From NCBI RefSeq assembly GCF_014636315.1, contig NZ_BMED01000001.1:1183941-1247940 (forward strand): DNA of 64,000 nucleotides, given 5' to 3'. Numbering within the stretch: the stretch's first letter is position 1; every line of letters begins with the position of its first letter. The translations under genes and the position numbers were made by a program. Source of the stretch: Parundibacterium terreum. GTDB taxonomy: Bacteria; Pseudomonadota; Gammaproteobacteria; Burkholderiales; Burkholderiaceae_D. Below, one piece after another: positions 52,196 to 60,964 of this stretch. The notes under the pieces are model-generated. The model saw nothing but the letters and a program-made list of their open reading frames with translations. It was not told where the DNA came from and ran no database searches.

Positions 52196-52275
52196 AATGT
52201 ATAATTTTTTTCAAATCCCAAAATCAGGATAAAAACAAAGGAGCAGCATGGTGGTTTTAATCAATAAAGGCGGAT

Positions 52276-52905
52276 ATGGATAAGCCAAGTTCCGAGCAAA
52301 TTACAGCGGCGATCAGGAAGCATATTTTTGACGGCGTGCTGTCTGCCGGCGTTCCGCTGAAGCAGGAAGAGCTGGCAGAGCGCTTCGGCGTCAGCCGGAT
52401 TCCGGTACGTGAGGCGCTTAAAACACTGGAAGCGGAAGGCCTGATACGCCATGAGCCGAACAAGGGCGCCGTGGTGGCAAGCCATTCCCTGTCGGAAGTG
52501 ATAGAGATGCTGGATATCCGCATAGGCCTGGAAACCCGCGCGCTGCGCCTGGCCATGCCCCACCTGACTGAGCAAGACTTGCAAAACGCTGCCGCCATCC
52601 TGGACCGCTATGACGCCTCCAGCAAACCCAGCGTGTGGTCTGCGCTGAACCTGGAATTTCATCTGGCGCTGTACAAGGCGGCCAACAAGCCCCGGCTTTT
52701 GAAGATGATAGAAGACCTGGTGCTGGGCACCCAGCGCTATACCAGGGTATATATCTCTCACACGGTGGGCCGCGAACAGCCGCAACGCGAGCATCATGCA
52801 CTACTGGAAGCCTTGCGGCGGAAGGATGTAGAACAGGCAGTAAGCCTGCTGGAACAGCATATAGCCCATACTCAGAGCGTGCTGCTGGCAGCGCAGGAAG
52901 ACTGA
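52276..52905 (+). CDS. GntR-family (FadR/FCD) transcriptional regulator
   Basis: A 209-residue regulator with a winged HTH (about 10-75, ...ELAERFGVSRIPVREALKTLEAEGLI) and an all-helical FCD ligand-binding domain (about 80-200, with candidate metal ligands in LDIRIGLET, LEFHLALYKA and EHHALLEAL, which include His residues). FCD proteins bind organic acids or amines and repress nearby catabolic genes. The divergent gene is the probable target. AAAGGCGG lies upstream of the ATG. Confidence 0.92.
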   Translation: MDKPSSEQITAAIRKHIFDGVLSAGVPLKQEELAERFGVSRIPVREALKTLEAEGLIRHEPNKGAVVASHSLSEVIEMLDIRIGLETRALRLAMPHLTEQDLQNAAAILDRYDASSKPSVWSALNLEFHLALYKAANKPRLLKMIEDLVLGTQRYTRVYISHTVGREQPQREHHALLEALRRKDVEQAVSLLEQHIAHTQSVLLAAQED

Positions 52906-53071
52906 GGCCTTTTGTATCGGTTTGATACAAAGTATCTCAATTGTAAAGATCGCACATTTCTTTTTGACAACGTTATAATCTAGGCTGACAGGTCCGGGCG
53001 GAATTTCTGCTTCAAAGAAATTAATCAAACAACCGTGCGGTACCTGTCACCTTGCCTTCTTTGCCCTGCTG

Positions 53072-53443
53072 TTACACATGCTGGTCAACCAGCACCGGAT
53101 TGCCGTCCGGATCCATCAGCATGAAAAACGCCGGCCCCGCCGATGTTTCATCCGCCTCCGTCACAAACTGCACACCCTGCTCTTTCAAGCTGCGCTGCAG
53201 TTCCCGCACATCGGTAAAGTGTTCCAGTTGCTGGGCATTACTATCCCAACCGGGGTTGAAGGTCAGCGTATTCTGCTCGAACATCCCCTGGAACAAACCT
53301 ATGATGTGCTCGCCATTCTTCAGGATCAGCCAGTTACGGGCAGCATCGCCGCCAAAGGCCGTGAATCCTAATTTTTCATAAAACGCCCGCGACGCCGCCA
53401 GATCCTTGACCGCCAGGCCGACAGAAAAATTACCGAGTTGCAT
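53072..53443 (-). CDS. VOC-family protein
   Basis: A 123-residue single VOC domain: MQLGNFSVGLAVKDLAAS at the start, HIIGLFQGMFEQNTLTF in the middle and AFFMLMDPDGNPVLVDQH at the end. Resembles glyoxalase-type proteins of unknown substrate. The ATG at 53443 has AAGGAG upstream. The longer frame to 53482 is unlikely. Confidence 0.82.
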   Translation of the reverse strand: MQLGNFSVGLAVKDLAASRAFYEKLGFTAFGGDAARNWLILKNGEHIIGLFQGMFEQNTLTFNPGWDSNAQQLEHFTDVRELQRSLKEQGVQFVTEADETSAGPAFFMLMDPDGNPVLVDQHV

Positions 53444-53625
53444 GTTTGCTCCTTGGGAGAAGAGGCCAGGTCTTTGGCACAAGAGTCGTCAATGACTGTC
53501 GCGCGTGATCCTGTGCATGCTTCAGGGTAGCCGACGTCCATTCCAAGCACAACAAATCCATCGCCTGGCAAGCAAGGGGACCTGAGACGCCGCACATACT
53601 GTCGAAATTTTTTACACTTAATAAA

Positions 53626-53654
53626 TTCTCTTGAGAAATAGTTTCTCTTGAGAA
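53626..53654. promoter_or_regulatory. Two direct copies of the palindromic box TTCTCTTGAGAA
   Basis: TTCTC-TT-GAGAA occurs at 53626-53637 and 53643-53654, start-to-start distance 17 bp. The boxes lie 36-64 bp upstream of the -24 element of the sigma-54 promoter, where an enhancer-binding activator such as PrsR would bind. Seen directly; the binder is inferred. Confidence 0.6.
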
Positions 53655-53689
53655 CGCTATGTCGTTGATTTGTAAGAAATTGTTACAAC

Positions 53690-53705
53690 TGGCCCAATTA
53701 TTGCT
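53690..53705 (+). promoter_or_regulatory. Sigma-54 (RpoN) -24/-12 promoter of the PEP-CTERM gene
   Basis: TGGCCCAATTATTGCT has GG and GC at the -24 and -12 positions with N10 between, close to the consensus TGGCACG-N4-TTGCT. It lies 66 bp before the start codon. PEP-CTERM genes in betaproteobacteria are known to use RpoN with PrsK/PrsR, so this is a good functional fit. Confidence 0.8.
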
Positions 53706-53771
53706 TTTAATCCATCAAACCGCGCGATATCAGCGCGGCATTATGAGATCACCCAATTTAAAAGGTTCAAC

Positions 53772-54419
53772 ATGCGCACATTACTGAAAATCATCGCACC
53801 TCTGACTCTCGCCTTTTTGACCAGCGTCACTCAAGCCTCCCCTATCCTGCTGGGCTCCGTGAACAAGACCTACGGCAGTGCATCCGGCCAGATCGCCGAT
53901 TACAGCGCGGGCAATTCCTGCGTCAAATCCGGCTCTTTGTCGGTCGCTGACAGCGCCGGAGCTTGCGGCGGCAACCGTTTCAGCGACAGCTTTGATTTTT
54001 CTTCCCTGCACGCAGGCAGCGTCAGCAGCTTCAAGCTGACTCTCAGTTTCTCCGCAACCAACGATATCAACTGGATCCTCGGCTTTATCCCTGTGCTGGA
54101 AGACTGGAACGTCCGTCCGGCCAGCGGCAATACCGGCAGCAACAACCTGTTCGACATGGTCAACAGCAATGGCGTGTACACCCAGGTGTTCAACTTTACA
54201 GCAGCCAATCTGGATGTTTTCAACAGCATCGTCGCCAGCAAAAACTTCGGCCTGTGGTTTGCCGATGAAGCCGCCGGTGCAAACAGCTTCAATCTGCTGT
54301 CTGCCAAGCTGGACGTGTTCGGCACTGCAGCAGCCAACGTACCAGAACCATCCACGCTGGCATTGCTGGCGCTGGCCCTGTTCGCACTCGGCCTGAGCCG
54401 CCGCCGCTCGGCACGCTGA
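53772..54419 (+). CDS. PEP-CTERM sorted secreted protein
   Basis: A 215-residue protein with a signal peptide (about 1-22), a strand-rich Ser/Asn-rich mature part with two Cys (SCVKSG, GACGGNR), and the sorting tail VPEPSTLALLALALFALGL then RRRSAR. This is the exosortase target. Mature protein likely attached to or released into the exopolysaccharide/biofilm matrix. A good sigma-54 promoter precedes it and two hairpins follow it. Confidence 0.9.
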   Translation: MRTLLKIIAPLTLAFLTSVTQASPILLGSVNKTYGSASGQIADYSAGNSCVKSGSLSVADSAGACGGNRFSDSFDFSSLHAGSVSSFKLTLSFSATNDINWILGFIPVLEDWNVRPASGNTGSNNLFDMVNSNGVYTQVFNFTAANLDVFNSIVASKNFGLWFADEAAGANSFNLLSAKLDVFGTAAANVPEPSTLALLALALFALGLSRRRSAR

Positions 54420-54432
54420 TACGTAGCCAATA

Positions 54433-54454
54433 AAGCGAGGCGCACGCCTCGCTT
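54433..54454 (+). terminator. Hairpin after PEP-CTERM gene (no T run)
   Basis: AAGCGAGGC pairs with GCCTCGCTT around GCAC. No T-tract follows, so it may stabilise the RNA rather than terminate transcription. Confidence 0.5.
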
Positions 54455-54551
54455 ATAGATGGTGCAACCGACATAAACGCTGCTTGCGCTACCGTATTAA
54501 TGGCATCGGTGCGGCATTGCACCTGGACTAGCATTGAATCGCACTTGGGAC

Positions 54552-54582
54552 AAACGCCATTTTGATGGCGTTTATTTTTTTT
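54552..54582 (+). terminator. Rho-independent terminator, plus strand
   Basis: AAACGCCAT pairs with ATGGCGTTT around TTTG and is followed by A and eight T. Orientation suits read-through from the PEP-CTERM gene rather than the convergent eCIS-core gene. Confidence 0.82.
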
Positions 54583-54592
54583 CAGCTACCGA

Positions 54593-56725
54593 TTATTGTG
54601 TGCCTTGCCTGGGCAACGATGTCTGAGGATCATCCAGGATCGCCTTGAGGTCCTGGAAGATGGTCATGACCTGTTGCGACCATGGAGTTTCCTGATCTGG
54701 CCCGACGTGAATTGCCCAGTCCGGCACAACCCGGTTTTCCAGAATAGCCATGCCTGCTTCGGGGCCTTGTGCGGGAACGGCCAGCGATCCCATGGAGCTG
54801 ACCTGGCGCCTCACCGTGCCGCTGGACATCATGTCCTTGGTGGGGTTCTGCAATTCTTGCGTCGCCCTGGCATAGATGGGCTGGATTTGCGGCCCGGGAT
54901 CAGGCAAGCCGGCAAAAGTAACCAGGGAAACTATGTCCTGCGGCGCGGGCACGCGCTTTATTTCCCAGATATTTCTCCAAATTCTGCGAGCTTGCTGGAG
55001 TTCCTGCTGCGGTCGGGAGCCATCCTGTAATGCATTAGTGATGGCGTCGTTGCTATCCAAAGTCCCGATAAGGCCCGCTACATCATCCAGCAGCGCTTCT
55101 TGTACATAGGCTACACGTTCCGCTTCCACCGATGCATCTGCCGGGTTCCCGATAGAGCGGATCCAGGCATAGGAATCCGGTCCGGCCAACCTATCCTGCA
55201 CCCGTCCCGCCAGCCCGCCCCCCAGTACCGGCGTACCCTGCATTTCCACAAATGAATCCGCAATAAGATTCCAATACGGTTTTTCCCTGTCGTTGTCCAA
55301 GGTCTGGTGCATGGAATGGAAATCGGTTCTGGCCATGAAAGGCGCGGCATCCTTGGGATAATCAAATTGGGTGTCCGCCTGCATAGTCGCTAAATAGAGG
55401 CGAACCATGCTGAACAAGCCCTTGACCTTGCTAGCAGGCACCTCCTGATCGACCTGCGCCAGCAGATCGATAAAAGCCTGCCTGAAAGCCTCATTCTTGA
55501 CCAGCCTTGGGTTGGCGAGGATGCGGCTGAGCGCGCTGTTAAGATGTTCCAGCATGACGCCGAAGGTGGCCTGGGGCCGAACCGCCATATGGTCTTGCCA
55601 GCGTCCGCCTTCTGCTCCGAAGAAAGCAGTCGGCTCCAGTATCCCGGCTGCACGCTGACGCGCTTCATAATAATTCATCCCATCTGCAAAGTGATTGGGA
55701 AAAGCTGCTGACAGGCGTGCCTCGTAGGCAGCGATAACATTCTGGATAGCGACTCGATGGGTGGCATTACCTGTGGCTTGTGCGATGGCCAGCCGCATGT
55801 GCTCTATCCTGTTTGCGACACGCGTCATAGACTGAACAGTATCCATAGGAGGCGTCACCAATTCCACCACCTCCACCTTGCGCCGCTCCGTCCCTCCTTG
55901 CGCCGGCATAGGCACCGTGTCAGAGTCAACGGATAATTCGAAGATCGGGTTTCGTGCGGCGGTGAAACCAACTCCGAGGTCGCGGTACAGAACGGTCTGG
56001 TAACCGAAGTCTACGCCGTTATCGCGGGACACCGGCAAGGTGGTCTGCAGTTCCAGCCCGACTGCCCTCTGAATGATTCCAGCCATTTGCAGCGGCCCCT
56101 GGTTTTGGCCGCCGCTTAGCTGGAATGGTGATCCGCTGCCCACATTATTACTTGTGGCCGGCATGGCCGCCAACGAGGCGGCCTTTGTACCCATGACATC
56201 GGCCTCATGTTCCAGGCCCTTGTCATCATTGACCTTGGCACCTGTTTTCAGCTGCAGGGTAGCTTTTACGCGGCCTTGCTTTTGCTGAACCACATGCCAG
56301 GCTTCATGCGGCAAATGCTTTTCCTGCCCCGAGGCCAGATGGATATCCGTTCCCTGCGCGTATGCATGGGCTTGCAACTGCGCAGGTTTATCCGAGTTAT
56401 AGTGCACCGTCACATCGTCCATAGACATGCCGGACAGGTGCTCCACTCCTGTTTTTAAATGGTCCGGCAGGCCGGTATTATTTTCTTTCTTCTGGGTGGG
56501 CTGCACCTGTAGAGCCGCGTGCCTGTTCGCCATTGCCTGCAAGCTTCTCAGTTGGCTCGTTCCCGGGCTATTGTCTGCCGTCTCTTGCAGCTTTCTTTGT
56601 GCAATCGCTTCCGGCCGCTGGTCAACAAACTGAAAGGCTGACTCAGGCCCGCTCTGCTTGTGCGCGATGGCGCTCGCCACGGATGAGCTTTTGTTTTCTT
56701 GCACCCGGTCAACACGGATATTCAT
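54593..56725 (-). CDS. eCIS-core (DUF4157) protein with large unassigned C-terminal domain
   Basis: A 710-residue protein without a signal peptide. Residues 1-85 are Gln/Ser-rich and disordered. Residues 86-185 form the eCIS-core/DUF4157 domain: LPDHLKTGVEHLSGMSMDD, HLASGQEKHLPHEAWHVVQQ with HEAWH at 140-144, and LEHEADVMG (171-179), the usual metalloprotease-like signature found on proteins loaded in extracellular contractile injection systems and on other polymorphic toxins. From about 225 on there is a long domain without recognised family; parts such as VELVTPPMDTVQSM and ARTDFHSMHQTL weakly recall amidoligase-like proteins. No eCIS structural genes or obvious immunity gene are adjacent. 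The ATG at 56725 is preferred over a TTG one codon upstream. Confidence 0.85.
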   Translation of the reverse strand: MNIRVDRVQENKSSSVASAIAHKQSGPESAFQFVDQRPEAIAQRKLQETADNSPGTSQLRSLQAMANRHAALQVQPTQKKENNTGLPDHLKTGVEHLSGMSMDDVTVHYNSDKPAQLQAHAYAQGTDIHLASGQEKHLPHEAWHVVQQKQGRVKATLQLKTGAKVNDDKGLEHEADVMGTKAASLAAMPATSNNVGSGSPFQLSGGQNQGPLQMAGIIQRAVGLELQTTLPVSRDNGVDFGYQTVLYRDLGVGFTAARNPIFELSVDSDTVPMPAQGGTERRKVEVVELVTPPMDTVQSMTRVANRIEHMRLAIAQATGNATHRVAIQNVIAAYEARLSAAFPNHFADGMNYYEARQRAAGILEPTAFFGAEGGRWQDHMAVRPQATFGVMLEHLNSALSRILANPRLVKNEAFRQAFIDLLAQVDQEVPASKVKGLFSMVRLYLATMQADTQFDYPKDAAPFMARTDFHSMHQTLDNDREKPYWNLIADSFVEMQGTPVLGGGLAGRVQDRLAGPDSYAWIRSIGNPADASVEAERVAYVQEALLDDVAGLIGTLDSNDAITNALQDGSRPQQELQQARRIWRNIWEIKRVPAPQDIVSLVTFAGLPDPGPQIQPIYARATQELQNPTKDMMSSGTVRRQVSSMGSLAVPAQGPEAGMAILENRVVPDWAIHVGPDQETPWSQQVMTIFQDLKAILDDPQTSLPRQGTQ

Positions 56726-56885
56726 CAATCACCCTTTCAGGTTTTTCTTATTGATGGTCACCTACGCCCAAAAACTGCAATTGCCCTTGCCTGGCTTATT
56801 TCCAATTGCCTGAATCCCGCCAACAATGCTATCACGCCCCTCCGTGTGACCGCACTAATGTTCTACTCGGCGGCCACCTATGAAG

Positions 56886-57830
56886 CTACAAGTTCTCAAA
56901 CTCGATACGATTGCGGCCGTTTTGCTTGGCCTTGTACAGCAGCTTGTCCACCGCTTCGACAAAGTGCTTGGACTCCATCTCTGGAGAAGGCCGGATCGTC
57001 CCTACGCCCATGCTGGCAGTGACGAACCTGCCAATCGAGGAAGCCTCATGCGGGATCTGCAGGTTTTCCAGCTTACGCTTGCAACGCTCGGCCACATGCA
57101 GCACCGCCTCGGCGTCGGTTTCCGGCAAGACCAGCACAAATTCCTCACCGCCGAAGCGGGCCACGAGGTCCCTGGAGCGCGTAACCGACAGGCCCAGCGC
57201 CTGTGCGATCTGCTTCAGGCATTCGTCACCGCGGATATGGCCATAATAGTCGTTGTACTGCTTGAAGAAATCCACGTCCACCACGATCAGCGACAGCGGC
57301 TGTCCGTTGCGCCGCGCGCTGGCCCACTCGGTATCCAGAACCGACTCAAACTTGCGCCGATTGGCCACGCCTGTCAGGCTGTCCTTGAAGGAAAGCGCTT
57401 CCAGCTCTTTCTGTAGGGCGACCAGCTTTTCTTCACCCTTCTTGCGTTCGCTGATATCGAACATGAAGCCGATCAGGGAATCCACTTCACCCTGCTCATT
57501 GCGCACCACATGCACCACATCGCGTATCCAGACGTAGCCGTCGTTCTTGGTCAGCGCACGGTAATCCGCTTCGTGATCCACGCCGGCCTTGGATTGCGAC
57601 ACGCAGAAATTCACCACGTAGTCGCGGTCTTCCGGATGCATGCGCGTGGCCCAATCGTCTACCGTCAGCCAGCTATCCTGCTTCCAGCCCAGCAAAGGCT
57701 CGATCTGCGGCCCTATGTAGGCAAATTTCATTGTCGCCCAGTCTATCTTCCATGGGATGGCCTTGGTCGATTCCAGCAAGGTTCTATAAACCGCATTATC
57801 GCTATCGAGTTCCAGCTTTGATTCAGGCAT
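56886..57830 (-). CDS. PAS-GGDEF diguanylate cyclase
   Basis: A 314-residue soluble protein: PAS domain with PAC-like end (about 20-128), a short linker helix and a GGDEF domain with active-site GGEEF (226-230). The inhibitory site RSRD (217-220) is present five residues upstream, so the enzyme should be active and product-inhibited. It makes cyclic di-GMP in response to a ligand sensed by the PAS domain; this might link to biofilm functions such as the PEP-CTERM genes. ATG at 57830. Confidence 0.93.
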   Translation of the reverse strand: MPESKLELDSDNAVYRTLLESTKAIPWKIDWATMKFAYIGPQIEPLLGWKQDSWLTVDDWATRMHPEDRDYVVNFCVSQSKAGVDHEADYRALTKNDGYVWIRDVVHVVRNEQGEVDSLIGFMFDISERKKGEEKLVALQKELEALSFKDSLTGVANRRKFESVLDTEWASARRNGQPLSLIVVDVDFFKQYNDYYGHIRGDECLKQIAQALGLSVTRSRDLVARFGGEEFVLVLPETDAEAVLHVAERCKRKLENLQIPHEASSIGRFVTASMGVGTIRPSPEMESKHFVEAVDKLLYKAKQNGRNRIEFENL

Positions 57831-58045
57831 GCAGTGCTCCGTAGGTAGGGCATTAAGGATAGTAAAAATAAATCCATCCCGGCGGGGCGATTATGGCTGT
57901 GGAACTGGATTTATGTCTACCCCGGGTTTTGCGCTACCCCGGAAAACCGATACTGCGGATAAGGGAGGATGCCCACGCCAGCCTTGTCGCACCAGGACAA
58001 AAGCCGGATAATGAAAAATACAAGTTCTCGCTGCCTGAGGAAACC

Positions 58046-58474
58046 ATGCAATCCGAATTAAACATCGCATCCTGTAACTGTCTCGCGCTGCGAAAAGCAA
58101 CGCGTGCGATATCCGCCTTTTATGACCGCTACCTGGCGCCTTCGGGATTAAGCTCAGTGCAATTCAGCGTCCTGTCCGTGATCCACGAACGCCCCGGCAT
58201 AGGCATGCAGCAGCTGTCGGACGAACTTGTGATGGACAGGACCAGCCTGGTGCGCGCGATTCAGCCGCTCACCCGCGAGGGCTATATAGAGCAGGCTCCA
58301 GACCCGGACAACTCTCGCAAACGAGCCCTTTCGCTGTCTGCCGACGGCCGCAAAAAATTCAAGAAGGCCGAAACTTACTGGCAACAGGCCCAGGCAGAGT
58401 TCGAGCAGCAGGTGGGCGCATCCAGCGCATCGGCATTGCGCGGCGAGCTATCCACGCTCGCCCATAGCTTTTAA
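58046..58474 (+). CDS. MarR-family regulator
   Basis: A 142-residue winged-helix regulator: CNCLALRKATRAISAFYD at the start (two Cys that may be redox-sensitive), LSSVQFSVLSVIHERPGIGMQQLSDELVMDRTSLVRAIQPLTREGYIEQ as the HTH and wing, and a helical end. GAGGAAACC precedes the ATG. The likely target is a nearby redox or efflux gene; convergent with the SDR gene. The alternative upstream start at 57893 is unlikely. Confidence 0.9.
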   Translation: MQSELNIASCNCLALRKATRAISAFYDRYLAPSGLSSVQFSVLSVIHERPGIGMQQLSDELVMDRTSLVRAIQPLTREGYIEQAPDPDNSRKRALSLSADGRKKFKKAETYWQQAQAEFEQQVGASSASALRGELSTLAHSF

Positions 58475-58550
58475 TTTTTTTCGCTATTCCCCGGCCGGCA
58501 GCATCCCACTCTTATTTGCCGCCGCCTGACATCGCTGAAGACTTCCTGCA

Positions 58551-59312
58551 TCAAGGCACAGGCAGCGGGTTGTCGATGAACATCTGGTTCAGGTAGTTGA
58601 CGAAGCCTTGCTCGTTCGGGCCTGCCCCTTCGCGTAACTGCTTCGCTGCCTCGACCACTACTTCAGCCGTCGCCGTCTCCAGCAGCGCCATCACCTCGGC
58701 AATGAATGGCTCCAGTTGCATCGCGCGGGCGTCGCCGCTCTTGTACACCAGATCGGTGTCGACCCAGGGCGGTGCGATTTCCAGCACACTGACCGAGCTG
58801 TCGCGCAGCGCGAAGCGCTGGGACAGCGTGTACGAGTGTATCGCCGCCTTGGTTGCCGAATACAGCGCGAACATCGCCATCGGAATGAAAGCGGCAACCG
58901 AACTGTTATTGATGATGACAGCATCCGGCTGCTTTTTCAGATGCTCTATCAGCGCGCCGCTGAAGCGTACCGGCCCCAGCAGATTGGTGGCGATCATCGC
59001 TACTGCGGCCGCATCATCCAGCGGGCCTGTGACATCGTCAAACGGCATCACGCCTGCGTTATTGATAAGGACGTTCAGCGATGGATATTTGCGTATCAGT
59101 TCTTGCGCAACGCTCTGGATGCGGGCAGCATCATTGACGTCGACCTCTATGGTCTCCATGCCCGGATTCGCTTTCGCGACTTCATCCAGCAGGGCCTTGC
59201 GGCGCCCACCTATGATCACCTTGTTGCCCCTGGCATGGAAGGCTTCCGCCAGTCCGCGTCCTATGCCCGAGGTACCGCCTGTAATAAAGATCGTGTTTCC
59301 GCTGGTTTTCAT
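58551..59312 (-). CDS. Classical SDR oxidoreductase (DltE-like)
   Basis: A 253-residue classical short-chain dehydrogenase: TGGTSGIG (11-18), NNAG (84-87), catalytic S137/S138 and Y151-x3-K155 (YSATK). Homologues are DltE-like oxidoreductases of unknown physiological substrate. The upstream NmrA-like gene ends 26 bp before its ATG, so they are probably an operon under the TetR regulator upstream. CGGAGC lies upstream of the ATG. Confidence 0.92.
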   Translation of the reverse strand: MKTSGNTIFITGGTSGIGRGLAEAFHARGNKVIIGGRRKALLDEVAKANPGMETIEVDVNDAARIQSVAQELIRKYPSLNVLINNAGVMPFDDVTGPLDDAAAVAMIATNLLGPVRFSGALIEHLKKQPDAVIINNSSVAAFIPMAMFALYSATKAAIHSYTLSQRFALRDSSVSVLEIAPPWVDTDLVYKSGDARAMQLEPFIAEVMALLETATAEVVVEAAKQLREGAGPNEQGFVNYLNQMFIDNPLPVP

Positions 59313-59338
59313 GATATAGCTCCGGTAGGAATTGGTGA

Positions 59339-60220
59339 TCAGGATTTGAAGGCTTCGATATTGTTCTTGACGAACTGCTCGACGGTCTGCGGCGGCTGGC
59401 CGGTGACGTCGGCGATGATGTTGTTGACGCCGGCGAAGATGCCGTTTTGGTAATCCACCGCGATCGCCAGGAAATGCTGGATCAGGAATTCCGGCAACTG
59501 GTAAGTGCCTAACAGCTCGCGGTATTCGTCCAGCGTGGCAGGTTCATAAACAATGTGGCGGTCCAGTATGCGGCTCAGCTCTTCGGCCAGCTCTTTCTGG
59601 CTGAACTCTACCGGGCCGTACAGCGGATAGGTTTTTCCCACGTGGGCCGCTGGCTGAGTCAGGATGGCTGCGATCAAGCGCGCCTGGTCTTCCGCGCCGA
59701 TAGGAGCGTGGCGTCCGTTAGCTAGCGGCATGGCGATTTTGCCCTCTTTCACCAGCAGGTCACGCACCCAGGGGAAAGTCAGCCACTCGGAGAACAGGGT
59801 CGGACGCAGGTGGACGGCGGGAACACCCGACCAGTCCAGTACGCGTTCAGCGATCCAGTGGTCGCGCGCTGCATGGCTCTCGGAATCATTGCGCGCCGAA
59901 ATCTGCGACATGCTGACCACCACGTCCAGGCCCGCGCGCTGCGCTGCATCGGCAAAGTAGGCAGTCGCCTGGATGAAACCCGGCCGCACCGGATAGCACA
60001 GATAGGCTGCCGATATCCCGTCCAGTGCGCGCTGCACGTCGTCATGCTCCAGCAGGTCGCCGACGATGATCTCGGCACCGGCCTGGCGCAATGCTTCGCT
60101 GCGCTCGTCTTCGCTGTGCACCATCGCGCGGACAGCGTGACCGCCCTTCAGCAGTTGTTGAATCGTATGCACACCGGTTTTGCCGGTGGCTGCAGTGATC
60201 AGATATTTACGTTGTTTCAT
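59339..60220 (-). CDS. NmrA-like NAD(P)-binding protein
   Basis: A 293-residue Rossmann protein: LITAATGKTGVHTIQQLL (6-23) and later LRPTLFSEWLTFPWVRDLL, matching the NmrA/atypical SDR quinone-oxidoreductase-like group (YtfG type). Substrate unknown; some relatives reduce quinones. First of two oxidoreductase genes in a set behind TetR. The ATG at 60220 has AAGGA upstream. Confidence 0.88.
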   Translation of the reverse strand: MKQRKYLITAATGKTGVHTIQQLLKGGHAVRAMVHSEDERSEALRQAGAEIIVGDLLEHDDVQRALDGISAAYLCYPVRPGFIQATAYFADAAQRAGLDVVVSMSQISARNDSESHAARDHWIAERVLDWSGVPAVHLRPTLFSEWLTFPWVRDLLVKEGKIAMPLANGRHAPIGAEDQARLIAAILTQPAAHVGKTYPLYGPVEFSQKELAEELSRILDRHIVYEPATLDEYRELLGTYQLPEFLIQHFLAIAVDYQNGIFAGVNNIIADVTGQPPQTVEQFVKNNIEAFKS

Positions 60221-60304
60221 GATGGTTTCCTTGTTAGAGATATTAAATGTGCATATGCACACATAGATTTAAAAAAATGGACATCTTTCGATGCCCAGGA
60301 CTAT

Positions 60305-60874
60305 TTACATCACACTAAGATGCTGCTGAACTGTATTAAGAACCGCTAAAGAGGCAGCCTCATCGGACATGATGCGCGACACCGTGACTGCACCCACCAT
60401 CGCTGCCATCGCAAACACTGCCTGTGACTGCACTTTCTCTGAGTTCGGATTACCCAGACTCTTTGCCAGCACGCCCACCAGGTCGTAAAACCCTTGCGAG
60501 GCCACCTGGCGCGTGTAGTCGTCCGACCGCACCAGCTCACTGCCCATGGCAGCCAGCGGGCAACCCTGCTCCGGATTTTGACTGTGATCTGCGGACAGAT
60601 AACTCTCTATGATCGCCCTGAAGCCCTGCTCGCCTCCGGCGGCGGACGCAGTATTGAACTTATCAACCAGCCCCTCTACCGCGAGTGCGCAAGCTTCGGC
60701 AACAAGCTGCTCCTTCGATTCGAAATGCTTATAAAACCCACCATGGGTCAGGCCCGCTTTCGACATCAAGGGCACGACGCCGGTCGAGGCAATGCCGTTG
60801 AGCCGGAATTCCTCAGAGGCAACGCTGACAATATGCTGCCGCGTTTCCGCTGCTTCGATTTTTGATTTCCTCAT
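60305..60874 (-). CDS. TetR-family regulator
   Basis: A 189-residue regulator with an N-terminal HTH (about 5-60, FRLNGIASTGVVPLMSKAGLTHGGFYKHFESKEQL) typical of the NemR/AcrR-like branch, and a C-terminal helical ligand domain. A conserved Cys in GCPLAAMGSEL is typical of this subfamily. It is upstream of NmrA-like and SDR genes, same strand, 84 bp gap. A perfect palindrome (60928-60943) in the region before its start may be its operator. Start with GAGGA upstream. Confidence 0.92.
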   Translation of the reverse strand: MRKSKIEAAETRQHIVSVASEEFRLNGIASTGVVPLMSKAGLTHGGFYKHFESKEQLVAEACALAVEGLVDKFNTASAAGGEQGFRAIIESYLSADHSQNPEQGCPLAAMGSELVRSDDYTRQVASQGFYDLVGVLAKSLGNPNSEKVQSQAVFAMAAMVGAVTVSRIMSDEAASLAVLNTVQQHLSVM

Positions 60875-60927
60875 GACCGTCCTCGTTCCTAGATGCTGCT
60901 GCGATGCTGCCGTGCCGTCGATAATTA

Positions 60928-60943
60928 GATTATATTCATAATC
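60928..60943. promoter_or_regulatory. Palindromic candidate operator before TetR gene
   Basis: GATTAT and ATAATC pair around ATTC, giving a perfect 16-bp palindrome about 55-70 bp upstream of the TetR start and just after the AraC-type gene's stop codon. The position suits autoregulation. Confidence 0.55.
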
Positions 60944-60964
60944 CAAATGAAGTCAAGGGAAAAA

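Larger units (their letters stand above)
53444..53771. other. Divergent non-coding spacer upstream of PEP-CTERM gene
   Basis: 328 bp with no gene. It holds a sigma-54-type promoter (53690-53705) and two direct copies of TTCTCTTGAGAA (53626-53654) listed separately. The left part upstream of the VOC gene shows nothing specific. Confidence 0.55.
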
